Source: Ciona savignyi
Taxonomy: Eukaryota > Chordata > Ascidiacea > Phlebobranchia > Cionidae
Length of the DNA: 64,000 nt
NCBI GenBank assembly: GCA_000149265.1
Contig: CH002891.1
Coordinates: 591,075 to 655,074 of the forward strand
Direction: 5' to 3'
Shown here piece after piece: positions 34,641 through 46,535 of this stretch. A program made the translations under genes and the position numbers. Each line of letters opens with the position of its first letter. Positions within the stretch are counted from its first letter, which is position 1. The notes beneath the pieces are model-generated. The model saw only the letters and a program-made list of their open reading frames with translations, searched no databases and had not been told where the DNA came from.

Positions 34641-36802
34641 AAGAAATGTCAAGTAAGATAGTTTCCTACCAGCATAATCTGGAAATAAGTATGTTACTTG
34701 GAACGAACGTCCCTGGCGCAATAAGACCGAGAGAAATAGTGGCGGGAGACGAATGCCAACCGTATGCACAGCGTTCAGCTCTTGGTTGGGGCAGTAGAAG
34801 GAGTTGTGCATACACAAGAGGTTGGCTATTCCTATTTGACTCGAGTTATTTCGCATCGCTGCGTTGGGTATAAGAAAGTGGAGGAGAGTCCAATAGAACG
34901 TTTTATAATCCCATTTCAATCAAAAGAGTTAATTAACCCAATACAAATTCGAAATTGGCTTGAGTCGGATTTTCAAGAAAGAACTAACAGTGCGCAGTCT
35001 GTATCGCAAAAGGATCGAAAGTTTCTAAATATCCTTAGCAAAAACATCCAACAAGGAGACGATGGCCATTATGTTATGCCACTGCCATTAAGAAACGATA
35101 ATATAAGACTTCCCAATAATCGAATTTGTGCAGAAAAACTTTTATGGCAACTGAAGAGACGTTTTAGCAGCAATCCAAAATATAAGGAAGATTACGTCAA
35201 GTTCATGGCAGATGTCATAAGCAAGTACGCGGAACCGGTATCAGAAACTAACAAAGATAATGGAAGGGTAAATTACATACCCCACACCGGAGTGTACCAT
35301 CCAAAGAAGCCCGAAAAAATAAAGAGTCGTGTTCGACTGTTCTGCCAGGCACCAAGGTATATCTCTTAATGATTGTTTGCTGCAGGGACCCGATCTACTA
35401 AACGCGTTGGTGGGAGTGCTATGTCGTTTCAGACAAAACAGAATTGCCTTTACAGCGGACATTGAAGGCATGTTTCACCAGTTTCATGTCGCAGAACCTT
35501 ACCCGCAATTTACTTCGTTTCCTCTGGTGGGAGGATGGCCAAACTGATAGGCGAGTGAAAGAATATCGTATGAAGGTACATATTTTTGGCGCAGCAAGCT
35601 CCCTGGGATGTGCAAATTTCGGACTTAAACGTGCTGCAGATGACGGAGAAAAGGAATTCGGCATCGAAGCTGCAAATTTCGTAAGAAGGGATTTCTATGT
35701 TGACGATGGGATCACGTCAACGCCGGACAATGAGTCAGCGATTTCTCTTGTTGAACAGAGCTAACGCTTGTGCGCGAGAGGCGGTTTGCGCCTTCATAAA
35801 TTTCTATCAAACAGTAGAAATCTACTGCCTAAGATTAACGAAGCCGATCGCAGTGCAAGTTTGAAGCATGTGGACTTGCACAGCAACCCGCTACCTGTGG
35901 AAAGAGTTCGTGGGCTCGCATGGAACGCAGAGAAAGATGCATTTTGTTTTAAAATATCTTTAAAAGAAACCCCTTTAACCAGGCGAGAAGTACTATCGAC
36001 AGTCAGTTCCATTTATGATCCTTTGGGGTTCCTTGGGCCAGTCGTTCTGGAAGGAAAACAAATTCTTCAACAGATGTGCATTGAGAAAACCGATTGGGAC
36101 GACCCACTTCCAAATAATCTGCGTGCACGATGGAAATTTTGGAAGCAAGATTTAAAACAACTCGAAAATCTAGAAATTGGACGCTGCTTGCAACCACCTA
36201 CTTTTGGTCGTATTTTATGCAGAGAACTTCACCATTTCGCCGACGCCAGTACCGTTGGGTATGGTCAATGTACTTATATGCGTCTAGTTAGCGAGTCCGG
36301 TAGTATATCGGTCTCGCTTGTTATTGGAAAATCAAGAGTTGCCCCTTTAAAACCAATGACAGTGCCAAGATTAGAATTAACTGCCGCCTTGATGTCTGTA
36401 CGTATGTCAGCTTACCTGCAGAAACAACTTGGTCCCGAAACGTATGAGAACTACTATTGGAGTGATAGTAAAGTGGTGTTGGGATACCTTGCGAATGAAG
36501 CAAGAAGGTTTCACGTTTTCGTCGCAAATCGAGTACAAGAAATACGAAAGATAACTGACGTCACTAGATGGTTTAACGTTAATTCAAGCGACAACCCTAG
36601 CGACTGCGCAAGCAGAGGAATGAATCCACGCCGATTTGTAACAATGTCAAAATGGTTTTGCGGACCAGAGTTTCTATGGAAAGAAAACGTTTCGTATCCG
36701 CCCCGATTTATGTCTGTGACACAAGATGATACAAAAACAAATTTCAATAGAAATGAAACGAGTAACCGTACTTACTACTACTTCATCGATAACTGGCTTT
36801 GA
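34641..36802 (+). pseudogene. BEL/Pao reverse transcriptase and RNase H, frameshifted
   Basis: Pieces in several frames: a linker with DGHYVMPLPLR, RT palm motifs [11 protein letters not shown] and FYVDDGITS (active-site DD near 35700), the SSIYDPLGFLGP connection segment, then RNase H with HHFADAS, PRLELTAAL, SDSKVVLGYL and NPSDCASRG. Breaks occur near 34640, 35370, 35540 and 35765. Confidence 0.92.
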
Positions 36803-37083
36803 GCCGCAGAGATTGACACACATTTCTTCTTGGTATCGAGCAAAACGAGCAATCCCTAACGTCGTGCGGTTCTCGCGTAGACTGCAAAAGTCGGTCAATT
36901 CAGCGGATATTAACTGTGCAGCTCTCGCAGAAGCAGAGATGATTTTAAATAGCATGCAGCGGTGGCATTTTCCATCAGAGATTGCCCGAATTAACCATGG
37001 CAAAACGTGTTGGTGCCATAAGCATCGTCTTAATCCGTTCTTGGACGCGAGCGGTGTTTTACGTATTGGAGGAAGAATAAGCA
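36803..37083 (+). pseudogene. BEL integrase N-terminal fragment
   Basis: Open in another frame than RNase H, ending in SGVLRIGGRISN, the segment just before the H2C2 zinc domain of BEL/Pao integrases. The frame then leaves the family and the matching sequence switches strand. Confidence 0.8.
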
Positions 37084-37360
37084 ATGTAACTATGATTTGC
37101 CAAGAACTGTACACGCCTCCAACGGCGACGGCAATACAAATATCCCGCTTGGAACTTACTGCAAGTGAGAACATAAACGGCTGTTTCATAGTTATAAGAT
37201 GATTGGGTGTTAGGGGTTCTGGTGCTCCTGGGTCGTTTAAAGTCTCCACCGTTAATGGCCTTGAATTTACTATATTTCAACTTTAGTTAGGAACGTACTA
37301 AACGCTTCGTCATCAAGTCGCTCTCCGCTCAAACCCCTCCAAATTTTTACTAAAAAAATT
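37084..37360 (-). pseudogene. Inverted BEL integrase fragment
   Basis: On the minus strand, in successive frames, it has RLDDEAFSTFLTKVE, ETLNDPGAPEPLTPNHLITM and RRRWRRVQFLANH, three well-known consecutive BEL/Pao integrase C-terminal motifs. The catalytic core between this part and 37083 is missing, so the junction is an inversion with deletion. Confidence 0.85.
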
Positions 37361-38451
37361 TGAGCCCATACCCCTTCGTAAATCGGCAACAGCTAGCAGG
37401 CGCACAATCAACACCTTTATTTCATAAAGCACTGCTCCACTATTACAAAAATTTACAGCTAAACGAGAACACCGACACGCAGCCTGGCACATGCTGCTCT
37501 CAACCAAACAAACATTGGGGAATCACCACCATTGTTACTCAGCAAAACACTCCTTTAAAAACAATGACTAAGGAAGGGTTCCACTCGTCACATCCTGCCG
37601 TGCATAGAGGTATTTATTAGTTGTACGCCATTCCAAGCACATGTTAAAAGGGAGTTTAAACCACGAAATAGTGTGCACTTGTAAACCACAATTCTAAATT
37701 TTAATGTTCAACTTTTCCTTATCAAAATGTAATAATGGTATCATCGAGTAATGACAATTGGAGACATGAAACTTGTTGTGTATCATTATAATATCTCGAT
37801 AAACATGACATACGTCTTCGGGTATTATGCGGTAATGGTGATTTTTGTAACATTGATTGCTTATGTATGTAAATGAACGTTAAAAAATTACGCAAAATCT
37901 AAAATGTTACAGCACATTATAGCACCAATGAGTTAGTAACAATACAAAATTACAATTGTACATTAATTTCAAAATTAATAAAATAAAAATTAATAATTTG
38001 CTTAAAATTGCATCAGATCTTTTCAAATTTGATAAAAATTCCGGATTCGCTTTGTAAAATTATTCTTGGAAGCATTTTCGGAACCGGGGAATCCCCGTCA
38101 ATGTAGAGTCGCAATTTACGAATGACTTGAGCAAGGCAGATTTTCATTTCGTTCATCGCAAAGTTTTGTCCGATGCAATTTCTGTGTAAAGTGGAAGAAT
38201 TTAAGACAAACTATTTTAAGATTTTAAAACAAATGCTCAATTTATTGAGTACAGTAAAGGGTGAACGCAGATGTGAAATGATTTACCTGGAACCAGCACT
38301 AAATGGGACGTAAGCAAATGCTGGTCGTTTTGCGATGTTTTCTTTTGTAAATCGTTCCGGATTGAAAACCTGTAAAAGGGATCCATTACGTTGAAAACAT
38401 AATAAATAATAAAGCATAAGATATTTATAGGGCTTTTGCTTACAGGGAATC

Positions 38452-38560
38452 GTTAAAATACCTCGACCATCATCGGGATACCAGAACTATTGTAGCGTAT
38501 TATATATGAGACATTAACACTGTTTTAGTTTTAAATTATCGATCCACTAGTATTCGGCAA
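38452..38560 (-). mobile_element. Degenerate SINE-1-like remnant, copy B only
   Basis: AATACCTCGACCATCATCGG and AGAACTATTGTAGCGTATTA resemble the reverse complement of the SINE-1 body. It lies in CYP4 intron 9 of copy B and has no counterpart in A. Confidence 0.45.
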
Positions 38561-39115
38561 TGGTAACCTATTGAACACACCACCCAGCCCTTTACTCGAT
38601 AGAGTGTCTTTCTGTAGTTCTGGCTGATTAAACTATGTTGTCGGATATAGTTTGGGTATACTTAACATCTTCTGTTGGCGGAACGGGTCTTAAATCCTAT
38701 AAAAAATATCCCAAATATTTATAAAATTTAACCACAAAAATTAATTTAAGGCTCAACTATTTACCGTTGGATTTTCCCAGAAATTTTCGTGTCTGTGCAA
38801 CATAAATATGCTCGTTGACACGTTTGTCCCGGCTGGAATAGTAGATACGCGCTCAGAGCATTTTTCTATTATTTTAAGCGGTTCTTCTAATTGCCGGCCC
38901 ATTATATAAACCGGTGGTTTAAGCCGCAAGCTCTCTTTGATGAACTTCGTCAGGTATTCTAATTTTGGAAGGTCGTTCCTGAAATAGATTCGTTTAAATT
39001 TATCCGTTGCAGCGACGAAAAGAGGATTTGGTCACAACGTACCACTACTGTACGTGCGTTCTGGACCATATTACCACATTTTTATCACCGAGATTAGAAA
39101 ACGCGATTATCACGG

Positions 39116-39282
39116 GAAATGATCAGATTAACTCGCGCCAACCGTCAAATTACCGCAGCTTTTGTAGTATTTAGTGTATGATTAGTGGAAACCCTAAATA
39201 AAGTCACTGGATTCAGCTGATGTTTGGTTAGTGCCCTGACAAAAAAGACAATCCCCGTGGTATTGACCAGTTTTGATCTTAC
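39116..39282 (-). mobile_element. Degenerate SINE-1 in CYP4 intron 8, copy B
   Basis: Counterpart of 24288-24452, with the same blocks and order, so it was inherited from before the duplication. Confidence 0.65.
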
Positions 39283-39889
39283 AACTGAACACGATCCCAA
39301 CCGACAAGGAATCGCAACGTGTGACCAAAGGTAATGTGCCACCGCTCTTATTTGTTAGTTAATTTGATAACACAGGAATTGTTGTTAGAATGTTAAGGTA
39401 CGTAGGACGCACCGTTTTAGTTCGGTTTACCAAAAATAAGTCGACCACAGTAGACATTGAATGAATCAGCAAAGAAGGAAGGTGCAGCACTACTATGTAT
39501 TAACCGGTGTGTTTTCTGACCTAATAGATTACAACGCTTTCATTTAAATCATACCTGAATTCAAACTACATTTAAAGTCAACCGATCGTATAAAATAAAC
39601 CAGGCAATCGCGACTGAGGGCACGCGGTATTCTATATTAAAGCGATTGTCGCTTTCTTATGATGCTAATAAATATTCCGTTAAATTAAAAAAACGATTTT
39701 TATCAAAATAACAAAAAATAAACCATTCGACGTATTTCCGATCACCCAAGACTTCCGTCTATTCTTCCCGGCATTTGCTTTGGAATTCAGGATATTTGGC
39801 CAAGTGGTAGAGCGCCCATGCAATACCTGTACAGTATATGTTGTATTAAGTATGGAATAACAAAATATAAACTAAATATAAAGTGGAAT

Positions 39890-39975
39890 TGCTCAGATGA
39901 ACAGTAATACACGTCATGCCCACATTCTAGTGGCTGGAGCTATTACTGTGTGTGGATAAATTAGACATTTCAATT
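39890..39975 (-). mobile_element. SINE-1 tail fragment in CYP4 intron 7, copy B
   Basis: Counterpart of 25072-25145 (CATGCCCACATTCTAGTGGC..GAGCTATTACTGTGTGTGG). Confidence 0.5.
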
Positions 39976-39994
39976 TGAACGATTAATTTGATAC

Positions 39995-40131
39995 TGTAGA
40001 CGTAGGGATGTTTCTTGTATTCGTGCCAATAGTAAAAAAAAAATAATGGATTAAACACAACATGGTTAAAACACAAGAAAAACGCAAAGTCCGCTTCGGT
40101 TCATAGACCGTGACGTAACCAGGTCGCTACA
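39995..40131. mobile_element. 137-bp TGTAG...CTACA insertion in copy B, 4-bp target duplication
   Basis: Begins TGTAGACGTAGG and ends GGTCGCTACA, flanked by ATAC on both sides (39991-39994 and 40132-40135). Copy A has the empty site GATACCACAATAATCC. The family is not recognised. The interior has a 10-bp A run and no coding capacity. Confidence 0.75.
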
Positions 40132-40310
40132 ATACCACAATAATCCATGTGATCAAGTTTGAACTTAAAATGATAAAACCTACCACTAGAGGTGGTATCG
40201 TGCCCCTCGAATAAAAAGGTGTCGACTTCATCTCTTATTTCGATGTCCGTCAGTCCTTTTCCGTCTTCGTCCTGCATGTATCTTGTATTACGGTTTGAGA
40301 CTACTATATG

Positions 40311-40629
40311 ATATGGCTGATATCCACGTGCCGCTAGTCCCCAAACAATCATTTTAATTGTGACGTCACTCCGCCGGTTACAGTTCATTGAGTGCACGCG
40401 CGTGTGAAGCATTGTCCTTAACGTTAAAGTCATTGTTCTTTTCTGTAACGCCGTTGTTCACTTGCAGGGTTTATTTCGCCATTGTTTAGTTATTAATCCA
40501 CTTATTTCCCTTTAAACAGACACGATATAGGATTCTACACAGCTAATCTATCTAAGTAATAAAATCGCATTCAAGATAAACTCGCATGTTAATTGCAAAC
40601 AAGAGGCCAGACAAACACTATATGCCTGG
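40311..40629. mobile_element. 319-bp unclassified insertion in copy B with long direct repeats
   Basis: Bounded by TTTGAGACTACTATATG (40294-40310) and TTTGCGACTATTATGTG (40630-40646), 14 of 17 identical. Copy A holds a single version (TTTGAAACTAATATATG). Long target duplications suggest LINE-type insertion, but no poly-A or known SINE sequence is visible. Confidence 0.6.
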
Positions 40630-41296
40630 TTTGCGACTATTATGTGCCCAACATTCTTCATTTAAGGCCATAAAACTACTACCGACAGTCAAATAATCAT
40701 TAATTTATTGAATTTAAAAATATTGCGAATTTGTTTGTCGTGTTATCGGCTGGCAATTTACTTTAGTTTACTTTTCTTTTTGTACAATCACATGGCATAA
40801 TAAATTTCGCTTCCATTTTAAGAAATAAACTGTGTCAGATTAAATATCGGCATTTCATATAGAAAAACACAAACAAAATATTACACGATGACGTATTGTT
40901 ATTAACACCAAGCTATCTTGACCTTAGTACATTGTCTATTATTTGAAAATGACCCAAAAGCATGACATACCTTGCTTTGCAGGAGAATATCCAAGAAGTC
41001 GAGAGCTTTTCCCTTTATTTTTTGAAAACCTTTCATTTCAGAATAGTTTTCGTCATGATTTACCGCTTTCGCTAGAACTTCTTTACGTTCTGCTATTATC
41101 TGTACAAAAGTGTAATTGTGAGCTAATACCGAATCTTAATCCAGTCGACTATATCATTTGGCCAGAAGAATTTCGACTTTTAATATAGATAAATATAAAT
41201 AATAAAAAAAAACTTGATAAAAATAGGTCTAATAACCAGGTCGGTAAAGTAACATCCAAAAAGCACCTTTGTAATTATGCAACAGTTATATTATAA

Positions 41297-41829
41297 CAGT
41301 GGTTCCCAATCTGGGGTTCGCGGCCCCCAAAGGGGTCGCAAAGCATGATAAAGGGGGTCGCGAAGCTGTTGCTAATGTAAGAACAAAGGTAAATGTAAGT
41401 GGGATTGGGTACCGGTACGCTAGCAGTATGTGATATCCTGCGTAAAACTTTTCATTGAGACATTTCATTCGGGGGTAGTACTTTTTTTGCATCAGTATGC
41501 GTCGATTGTGATTTCATAAACTATGACCTCGTGACTGTAAACGCGCAATAGCTGCAAATTGGAACTCCATTAGGGAAGTAGCCTAGTATTATTATACAAG
41601 AGAAATCAGTCAAGACTTGACATTGGTAAAAATAGTTAATGGGAGCATGATACACGTTTAGCCGCAGACCTACAAGGTCAACCATTGCACTGATTTGTTA
41701 ATAAATGCAAGTAAAACATTTTTGTGCTTACTTTCTAATTTTGCATTTGGGATAGAATATAAGTGTGGGTCACGAAATCTGCGAAATATTTTAAGGGGGT
41801 CACCTAAACAAAAAGGTTGGGAAGCACTG
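41297..41829. mobile_element. hAT-type non-autonomous element in CYP4 intron 5, copy B only
   Basis: 533 bp, with ends CAGTGGTTCCCAATCTGGGG and (complement of right end) CAGTGCTTCCCAACC, and GGGGGTCGCG-type subterminal repeats typical of hAT elements. Flanks TATTATAA and AATTATAA form an 8-bp duplication with one change. Copy A lacks it (near 25988). Confidence 0.88.
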
Positions 41830-44800
41830 AATTATAAGAACCAAGGGAATAACATGTGTATCGTGTATATATCACATTAATATTTTCTTGCAGATATTGT
41901 CATGGAAGTTAAAACAAGACCGGCAGTATTTGGTTTACTTCGAAGTCTTGTTCTTTATCTCGTGGTTTTTATGGATTTCCTTCAAATCCGAAATAAACAC
42001 ATATTGATTTTAGTCGTTTTTTTGTTTTGTTTTTCTACGTCATGCTCGTGACAAGCGTGTCATGTCTGGCATATGCTCTTATGTAGCAACGACCTTAAAT
42101 TTTAAAAAATACATCAAGCGGAATTCCCGCTATCTGGGAAAATGTGAGACCTATAAAACCTAAAACTATTTAAAAACTATCTAACTAGAATTTAGATTAC
42201 CCAGTTTACTTCGTGAAATTCCCCAATATTGGTAACTAGAAACCCATTAGCTTCTGTTTGCAGAAACAAACGCAACCTTTATTGAAAATATACCAAGGTT
42301 GGTTAGATTGGGACTCTACAGTTTGTTTAATATTTCTACAAATACAAAATACATTTAAATACAAAAATACTGTATTAACCCGTTTGTCGATACGATTATA
42401 TCCAAAGATTACTATTGTTAAAATGCTGAAGTGTTCTACTAACCTGGGAATAAGCTGTGTTTACCACATTGCTATGTTCTTACAGATATCGTTAGGAAAT
42501 TTAGTAAGCGGTAAAAACTATTTCGGTCACCTTAAAGCCTTGTTCTTCATTGTATGGAATTAGGCTCATAAGCTAAATATTTCCACAGATTCAAAACACA
42601 GACATTACTTACTTTCTCAGTGTGGTCGTGCAACACTTTGACAACAACTTTATTTCTTCTTCCGTTTGCAGATAGATTGTATATCCAGTCAAAGAAATGC
42701 AAAGGTTGTCGGCTTCTCTCCATCAGTAAATTGCCAACTTCTTTAACCGCCAGTAGGTAAGGGTGGTCGCTGGGTGCAAATGAATATTTACGGTATTAAC
42801 GTTTTTAAAAAGTTTGGATTAAACTTTTCTGTCTTATTTGATGTTTACTCCTCAGCATGTTCGCCCCAGAACACATTTTCTTTTTGTGGCGTTAGGTTGT
42901 GTGCTATTCACCGGTTTATACGTAATTAAGTTAGACGTAAAAAGTCATATTTTGTCAAAAGCATTAACACAAACATACGTCACATGTTGGCAATTCGTGT
43001 TCGTCGACATAGCGCATTGTAGCATGGTGTCAAGCGTCATCAATCCAACATGTGTGTGAACTTCGATAGATTGACCGCATAGTTTTTTGAACTTGTCCAC
43101 CATCACCAGACTATTCTTGTTGAATATTGCTGAGTATCTGTTGGAGTTAATTTGAGCTGTTAATAAATATATATAAACCTAGTAAATATGTATACAACTT
43201 TTATTGTTTTATATGAATTACCTTTAGAAACTAATTTGTGTATAGAACCATGAATGAATGGGCAGTTCTTTGGTTAAGTATGGAATAACGAAAATTTAAA
43301 TTAATTATAACCCAAACCTTATAGTTTAAAATTTAAATCGACCGAAATACAGAAACTGTTACTTAAATCCTTAAGAGGTAATGTAGTTTAAAGTAAAGTT
43401 TCAACTTGTTTTGTGTTTAATTTTCGTTGTTTAATATTTCCGTCTTTTAGTATTAACCGAATAAAGTAATTTGTAAATATATGGGCTCCAATGCGGCATA
43501 AGTCTATTTTTTTAAATAAACAGCTCTAACGTTACCACTAATTTGCTTACGGTTTCAAAACTTTATAATGGAATGCTGATGTTAAAAGGCGTCGATTTCT
43601 GAACCACTTGGTTCCTTTACTTGTGAGCAGACCATCACCTATCCATGGCCGAATAAATCGATACCAAAGATCATTTTTTGGTGCTGAAATACAATAAATG
43701 TTTGAATCAGTCGGCATTGACAATTATTTAGTTAATGGTTTGATCATATTACAAATCATCTCTGACGAACTCGCTTCATTTACAAACTAGCCGGTCGACT
43801 TTAAGTTATTGCTATGTAGTATTCGTACTGAATATTGTAATAATTCTACAATATTTTATTTTGAGCACGAGGAAACTGTAAATTATTGTTAGAACAAATG
43901 ACTATAATATAAATACTAAAATAAGCAGTTTGTGATTAACATGATAAAAATACAGTTAAAGGTTAAAAGTGAAAATAAGAAAAGTTGGGAACAAATATAC
44001 AACGTAAATTTGCAGTTAATTATTACCTCCACTGGTAAGAACAGCATGCACTGAATCCGGATGATAAACTAGTAAGATCGTCATCACCGGTCCAATCCAA
44101 TGAGATATCATCAGGGGGAAAGTTTTAAATCGCTGGATTAACCGCAGGAGTCCAGTTTCGTTGTTAATATACTAAAGGTAATTTACGGAATCATGTATTT
44201 CTAAAAAATCGTTTTATATGCTTAATAATTACTCCAAAAAGTAAATTATTACGTTAATCTACTAAGATTACATTGTAGTGCAATATCTCAATGAGAGCAG
44301 TAGCAAAAAATAAAATAAAACATTAAAATCAGGCAGCATATTACATGTTTCATGTGTCCGTAAAACCAGTGCTTGTTCCTTTTGTCAACTCCTGCAACTT
44401 CGTCCAGATGCTTAGCATTGTTGTGCAGCCTTCGTAGCACCATACCATAGTGCATGAACAGATATAATGCCAGAATTACAAGGCAGGTCTCAAGAAAACT
44501 CCGATCGAAAACGAAAAATTTGGAATTCTCCCATAGAAATGTAATAAACTGCATTGTAAATATTCCTATTTCAATCTTGCAAGCTGCAAATGGTAAAACA
44601 ATATTCGTAATAATTGCACGAATCCAATATAATACATTCAGCAATGTTAAGTAACATATATTAAGTTACGTTGTATAGCATGATCTAGACATGCATAAAT
44701 ATGACGAGAATATATGCTTTTTAACCTAACACCGAAAACAAATTTGGTTTGCTGAATTAAGGAATCAATTGTTTCTGCTAACAGACACAAAATATTTTAA

Positions 44801-45954
44801 ACCCAAATAAAATGTTACGATTGTAGTTATATATTTTAAAACAAATGGTACAATAAATATATATAGGATTTAAAACTTGATAACCTATGTTCAATAAATA
44901 TCAGTCCATATGAAAATTTCACCGTTAAATCACATACTCCTAATGAAACCATATTTTAAATCATACAGCTTTAAATTGATACAACTTCTGGGGAAACTAC
45001 ATTCTCAGTTTCTAAATATGTAATATGACTTCTTGCCGTTTCAGTAGGGTGAGCAGCCCTTATAATACAAACCCAGTTCGTTTGTTTCACGCATGAATGA
45101 AGAACCTTTGCCACTCATGGCTACATATTGCACGAAACACGGAATATTCTGAAGATATTTTGAACACATCATAATTCTCATTTTTTTAAATTACTAGACT
45201 ACAAAGTAGTAAGTAGTATATTAGTTACGTAATCACCAAATAAGCTGCTTGGAATCTATCCTCACAAATAACGAAACTCTGAAAGTCTCAGTCGAATCAA
45301 TTATTTTGATACTATCATGAGTCAAACTGAAAACTCTCTAAATATATTATTATAAAACAAAAAAAAACATATATTAAACTTCAATTATTAAATTGTTTAA
45401 CTGAATATTCAACCGTTCAATTTAAAAACATGTGGTTCTTTTATAATTGTTTAATTTATAAATCCTTGCTAGCCCTTGCTTTCATGAACTTAGTAGAGCA
45501 TGGTTGTTGCTGAGATAATTCAGATTTAACCATGCGTTGCGACGACGCTAAGATGGTGTGTCGAGTAGCATTTAGTAATGATCCGTTGAAATTGTACATA
45601 ATTAAATTTTAAAAAAATTAATAATTCCAAATAATTTGGCATTAGTCGAAAATATCGTCGATATTTCCTGAATTGAAAAATAATTTTCACTTTAAATTTC
45701 TATAACAATTAAAGATGTACTACACAAATGGGAAAAAAAAACAGAAATAAAATTGACCAGTTTGCCTAAGGAAATCCTCAAAACAAAATATGCATAACCA
45801 AATATATATACAATATTATTACGCTTGTGAAATAACAGAACTGAAATAAATGAATACAAAATGTACATACGAACAAAAATATGTGTATTTCCCATATCCA
45901 TCTTTAATCCTTTTCCAAGAAATTCTTATTCAATCATGTATTGATTTCGCGGCT

Positions 45955-46371
45955 TGTGTATTTTTTGTGCATATTATTAAGTTATGTTAAACTTATTAAG
46001 GTGTCCTTAATACCGTGCACGATTGTTGCCCTTTTCTCCTGTCAATCTTTTTCTCTCCGTGTAATTCAGCTATCTCAGAACCAATACTTACAATAAAACC
46101 CCCCCTCCTACATTTCGCAATACGTGGCGGGCTGATTGGTTTCTTTCTGTGTGAAAATTTATTTTGATTAATTTATTATCGGAAACGTGTTTTGCAATAC
46201 GGACCAAAATAAATTTACAGTCTGGCCACAGCTCCGGGCATGTATAACGAACCAGTGTACTCGCATGTATTTTACCATGCCAGTTTATAAGCTGCAATAA
46301 AGAAACCTTCCAAGAGGGAGCCAATTCGGAGTCTAAATAGCCGGAGAACTCAGGCCAGATTTAATGCAACA
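45955..46371 (+). repeat. LTR-like dispersed repeat (TG...CA, 417 bp), unit B copy
   Basis: Starts TGTGTATTTTTTGTGC and ends ATTTAATGCAACA, with AGCTGCAATAAAGAAACC (polyA signal) inside. Other copies are at 30815-31200, 53165-53345 (5' part) and 6176-6399 (3' part). It behaves like a solo LTR of a family whose body is not in this window. No target duplication was found. Confidence 0.6.
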
Positions 46372-46535
46372 TAACGGAACGCCCGCCAAGTTTAAAATCT
46401 CCTGATTCTTCACAATCGACTCCACTAAAACTAGTGATTAGTCAGTATAACCGCAGGCGGAAGCGGCAAGTTAAAACAAACACGTCGGCATAAAATAAAT
46501 AATTTAAAAGATATAAATAAATAGTAATATCGAAA

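Larger units (their letters stand above)
32058..37360 (+). mobile_element. BEL/Pao LTR retrotransposon, degraded, inverted 3' part, no 3' LTR
   Basis: Order: LTR (32058-32491), gag-like ORF, CCHC knuckles and A17 protease, reverse transcriptase, RNase H, and the start of integrase. From about 37084 onward the integrase sequence continues on the opposite strand and no second LTR follows. The element lies exactly between the two P450 duplication units. It has a premature stop near 33560 and several frameshifts. Confidence 0.9.
38013..44554 (-). pseudogene. CYP4-type cytochrome P450, copy B, TAG stop in exon 8
   Basis: Tandem copy of the P450 at 23213-28795. Exons (minus): 44554-44345, 44171-44027, 43683-43551, 43137-42979, 42769-42613, 41099-40971, 40271-40184, 39826-39724, 38978-38765, 38369-38287, 38181-38013. 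All lengths equal those of copy A and splice sites are conserved. In exon 8, codon 363 is TAG (39761-39759), where copy A has TTG (Leu). This removes the ExxR K-helix and the haem-binding cysteine, so no active P450 can be made without readthrough. No other stop or frameshift was seen, which suggests recent loss, or an allelic or assembly difference. A second AATAAA candidate lies at 37416-37421. Confidence 0.92.
37388..46535. repeat. Tandem segmental duplication, unit B (contains the disabled CYP4-like copy)
   Basis: Collinear with unit A (22564-32056), in the same orientation, with high identity in exons and recognisable identity in introns. Private insertions: a possible SINE remnant at 38452, a 137-bp insert at 39995, a 319-bp insert at 40311 and a hAT element at 41297. 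Confidence 0.93.

Noticed and set aside
37360-37620. 86-codon plus-strand frame at the start of unit B
   Set aside because: The same sequence in unit A is broken by stops, and on the minus strand it fits the 3' untranslated region of the P450 with a conserved AATAAA.
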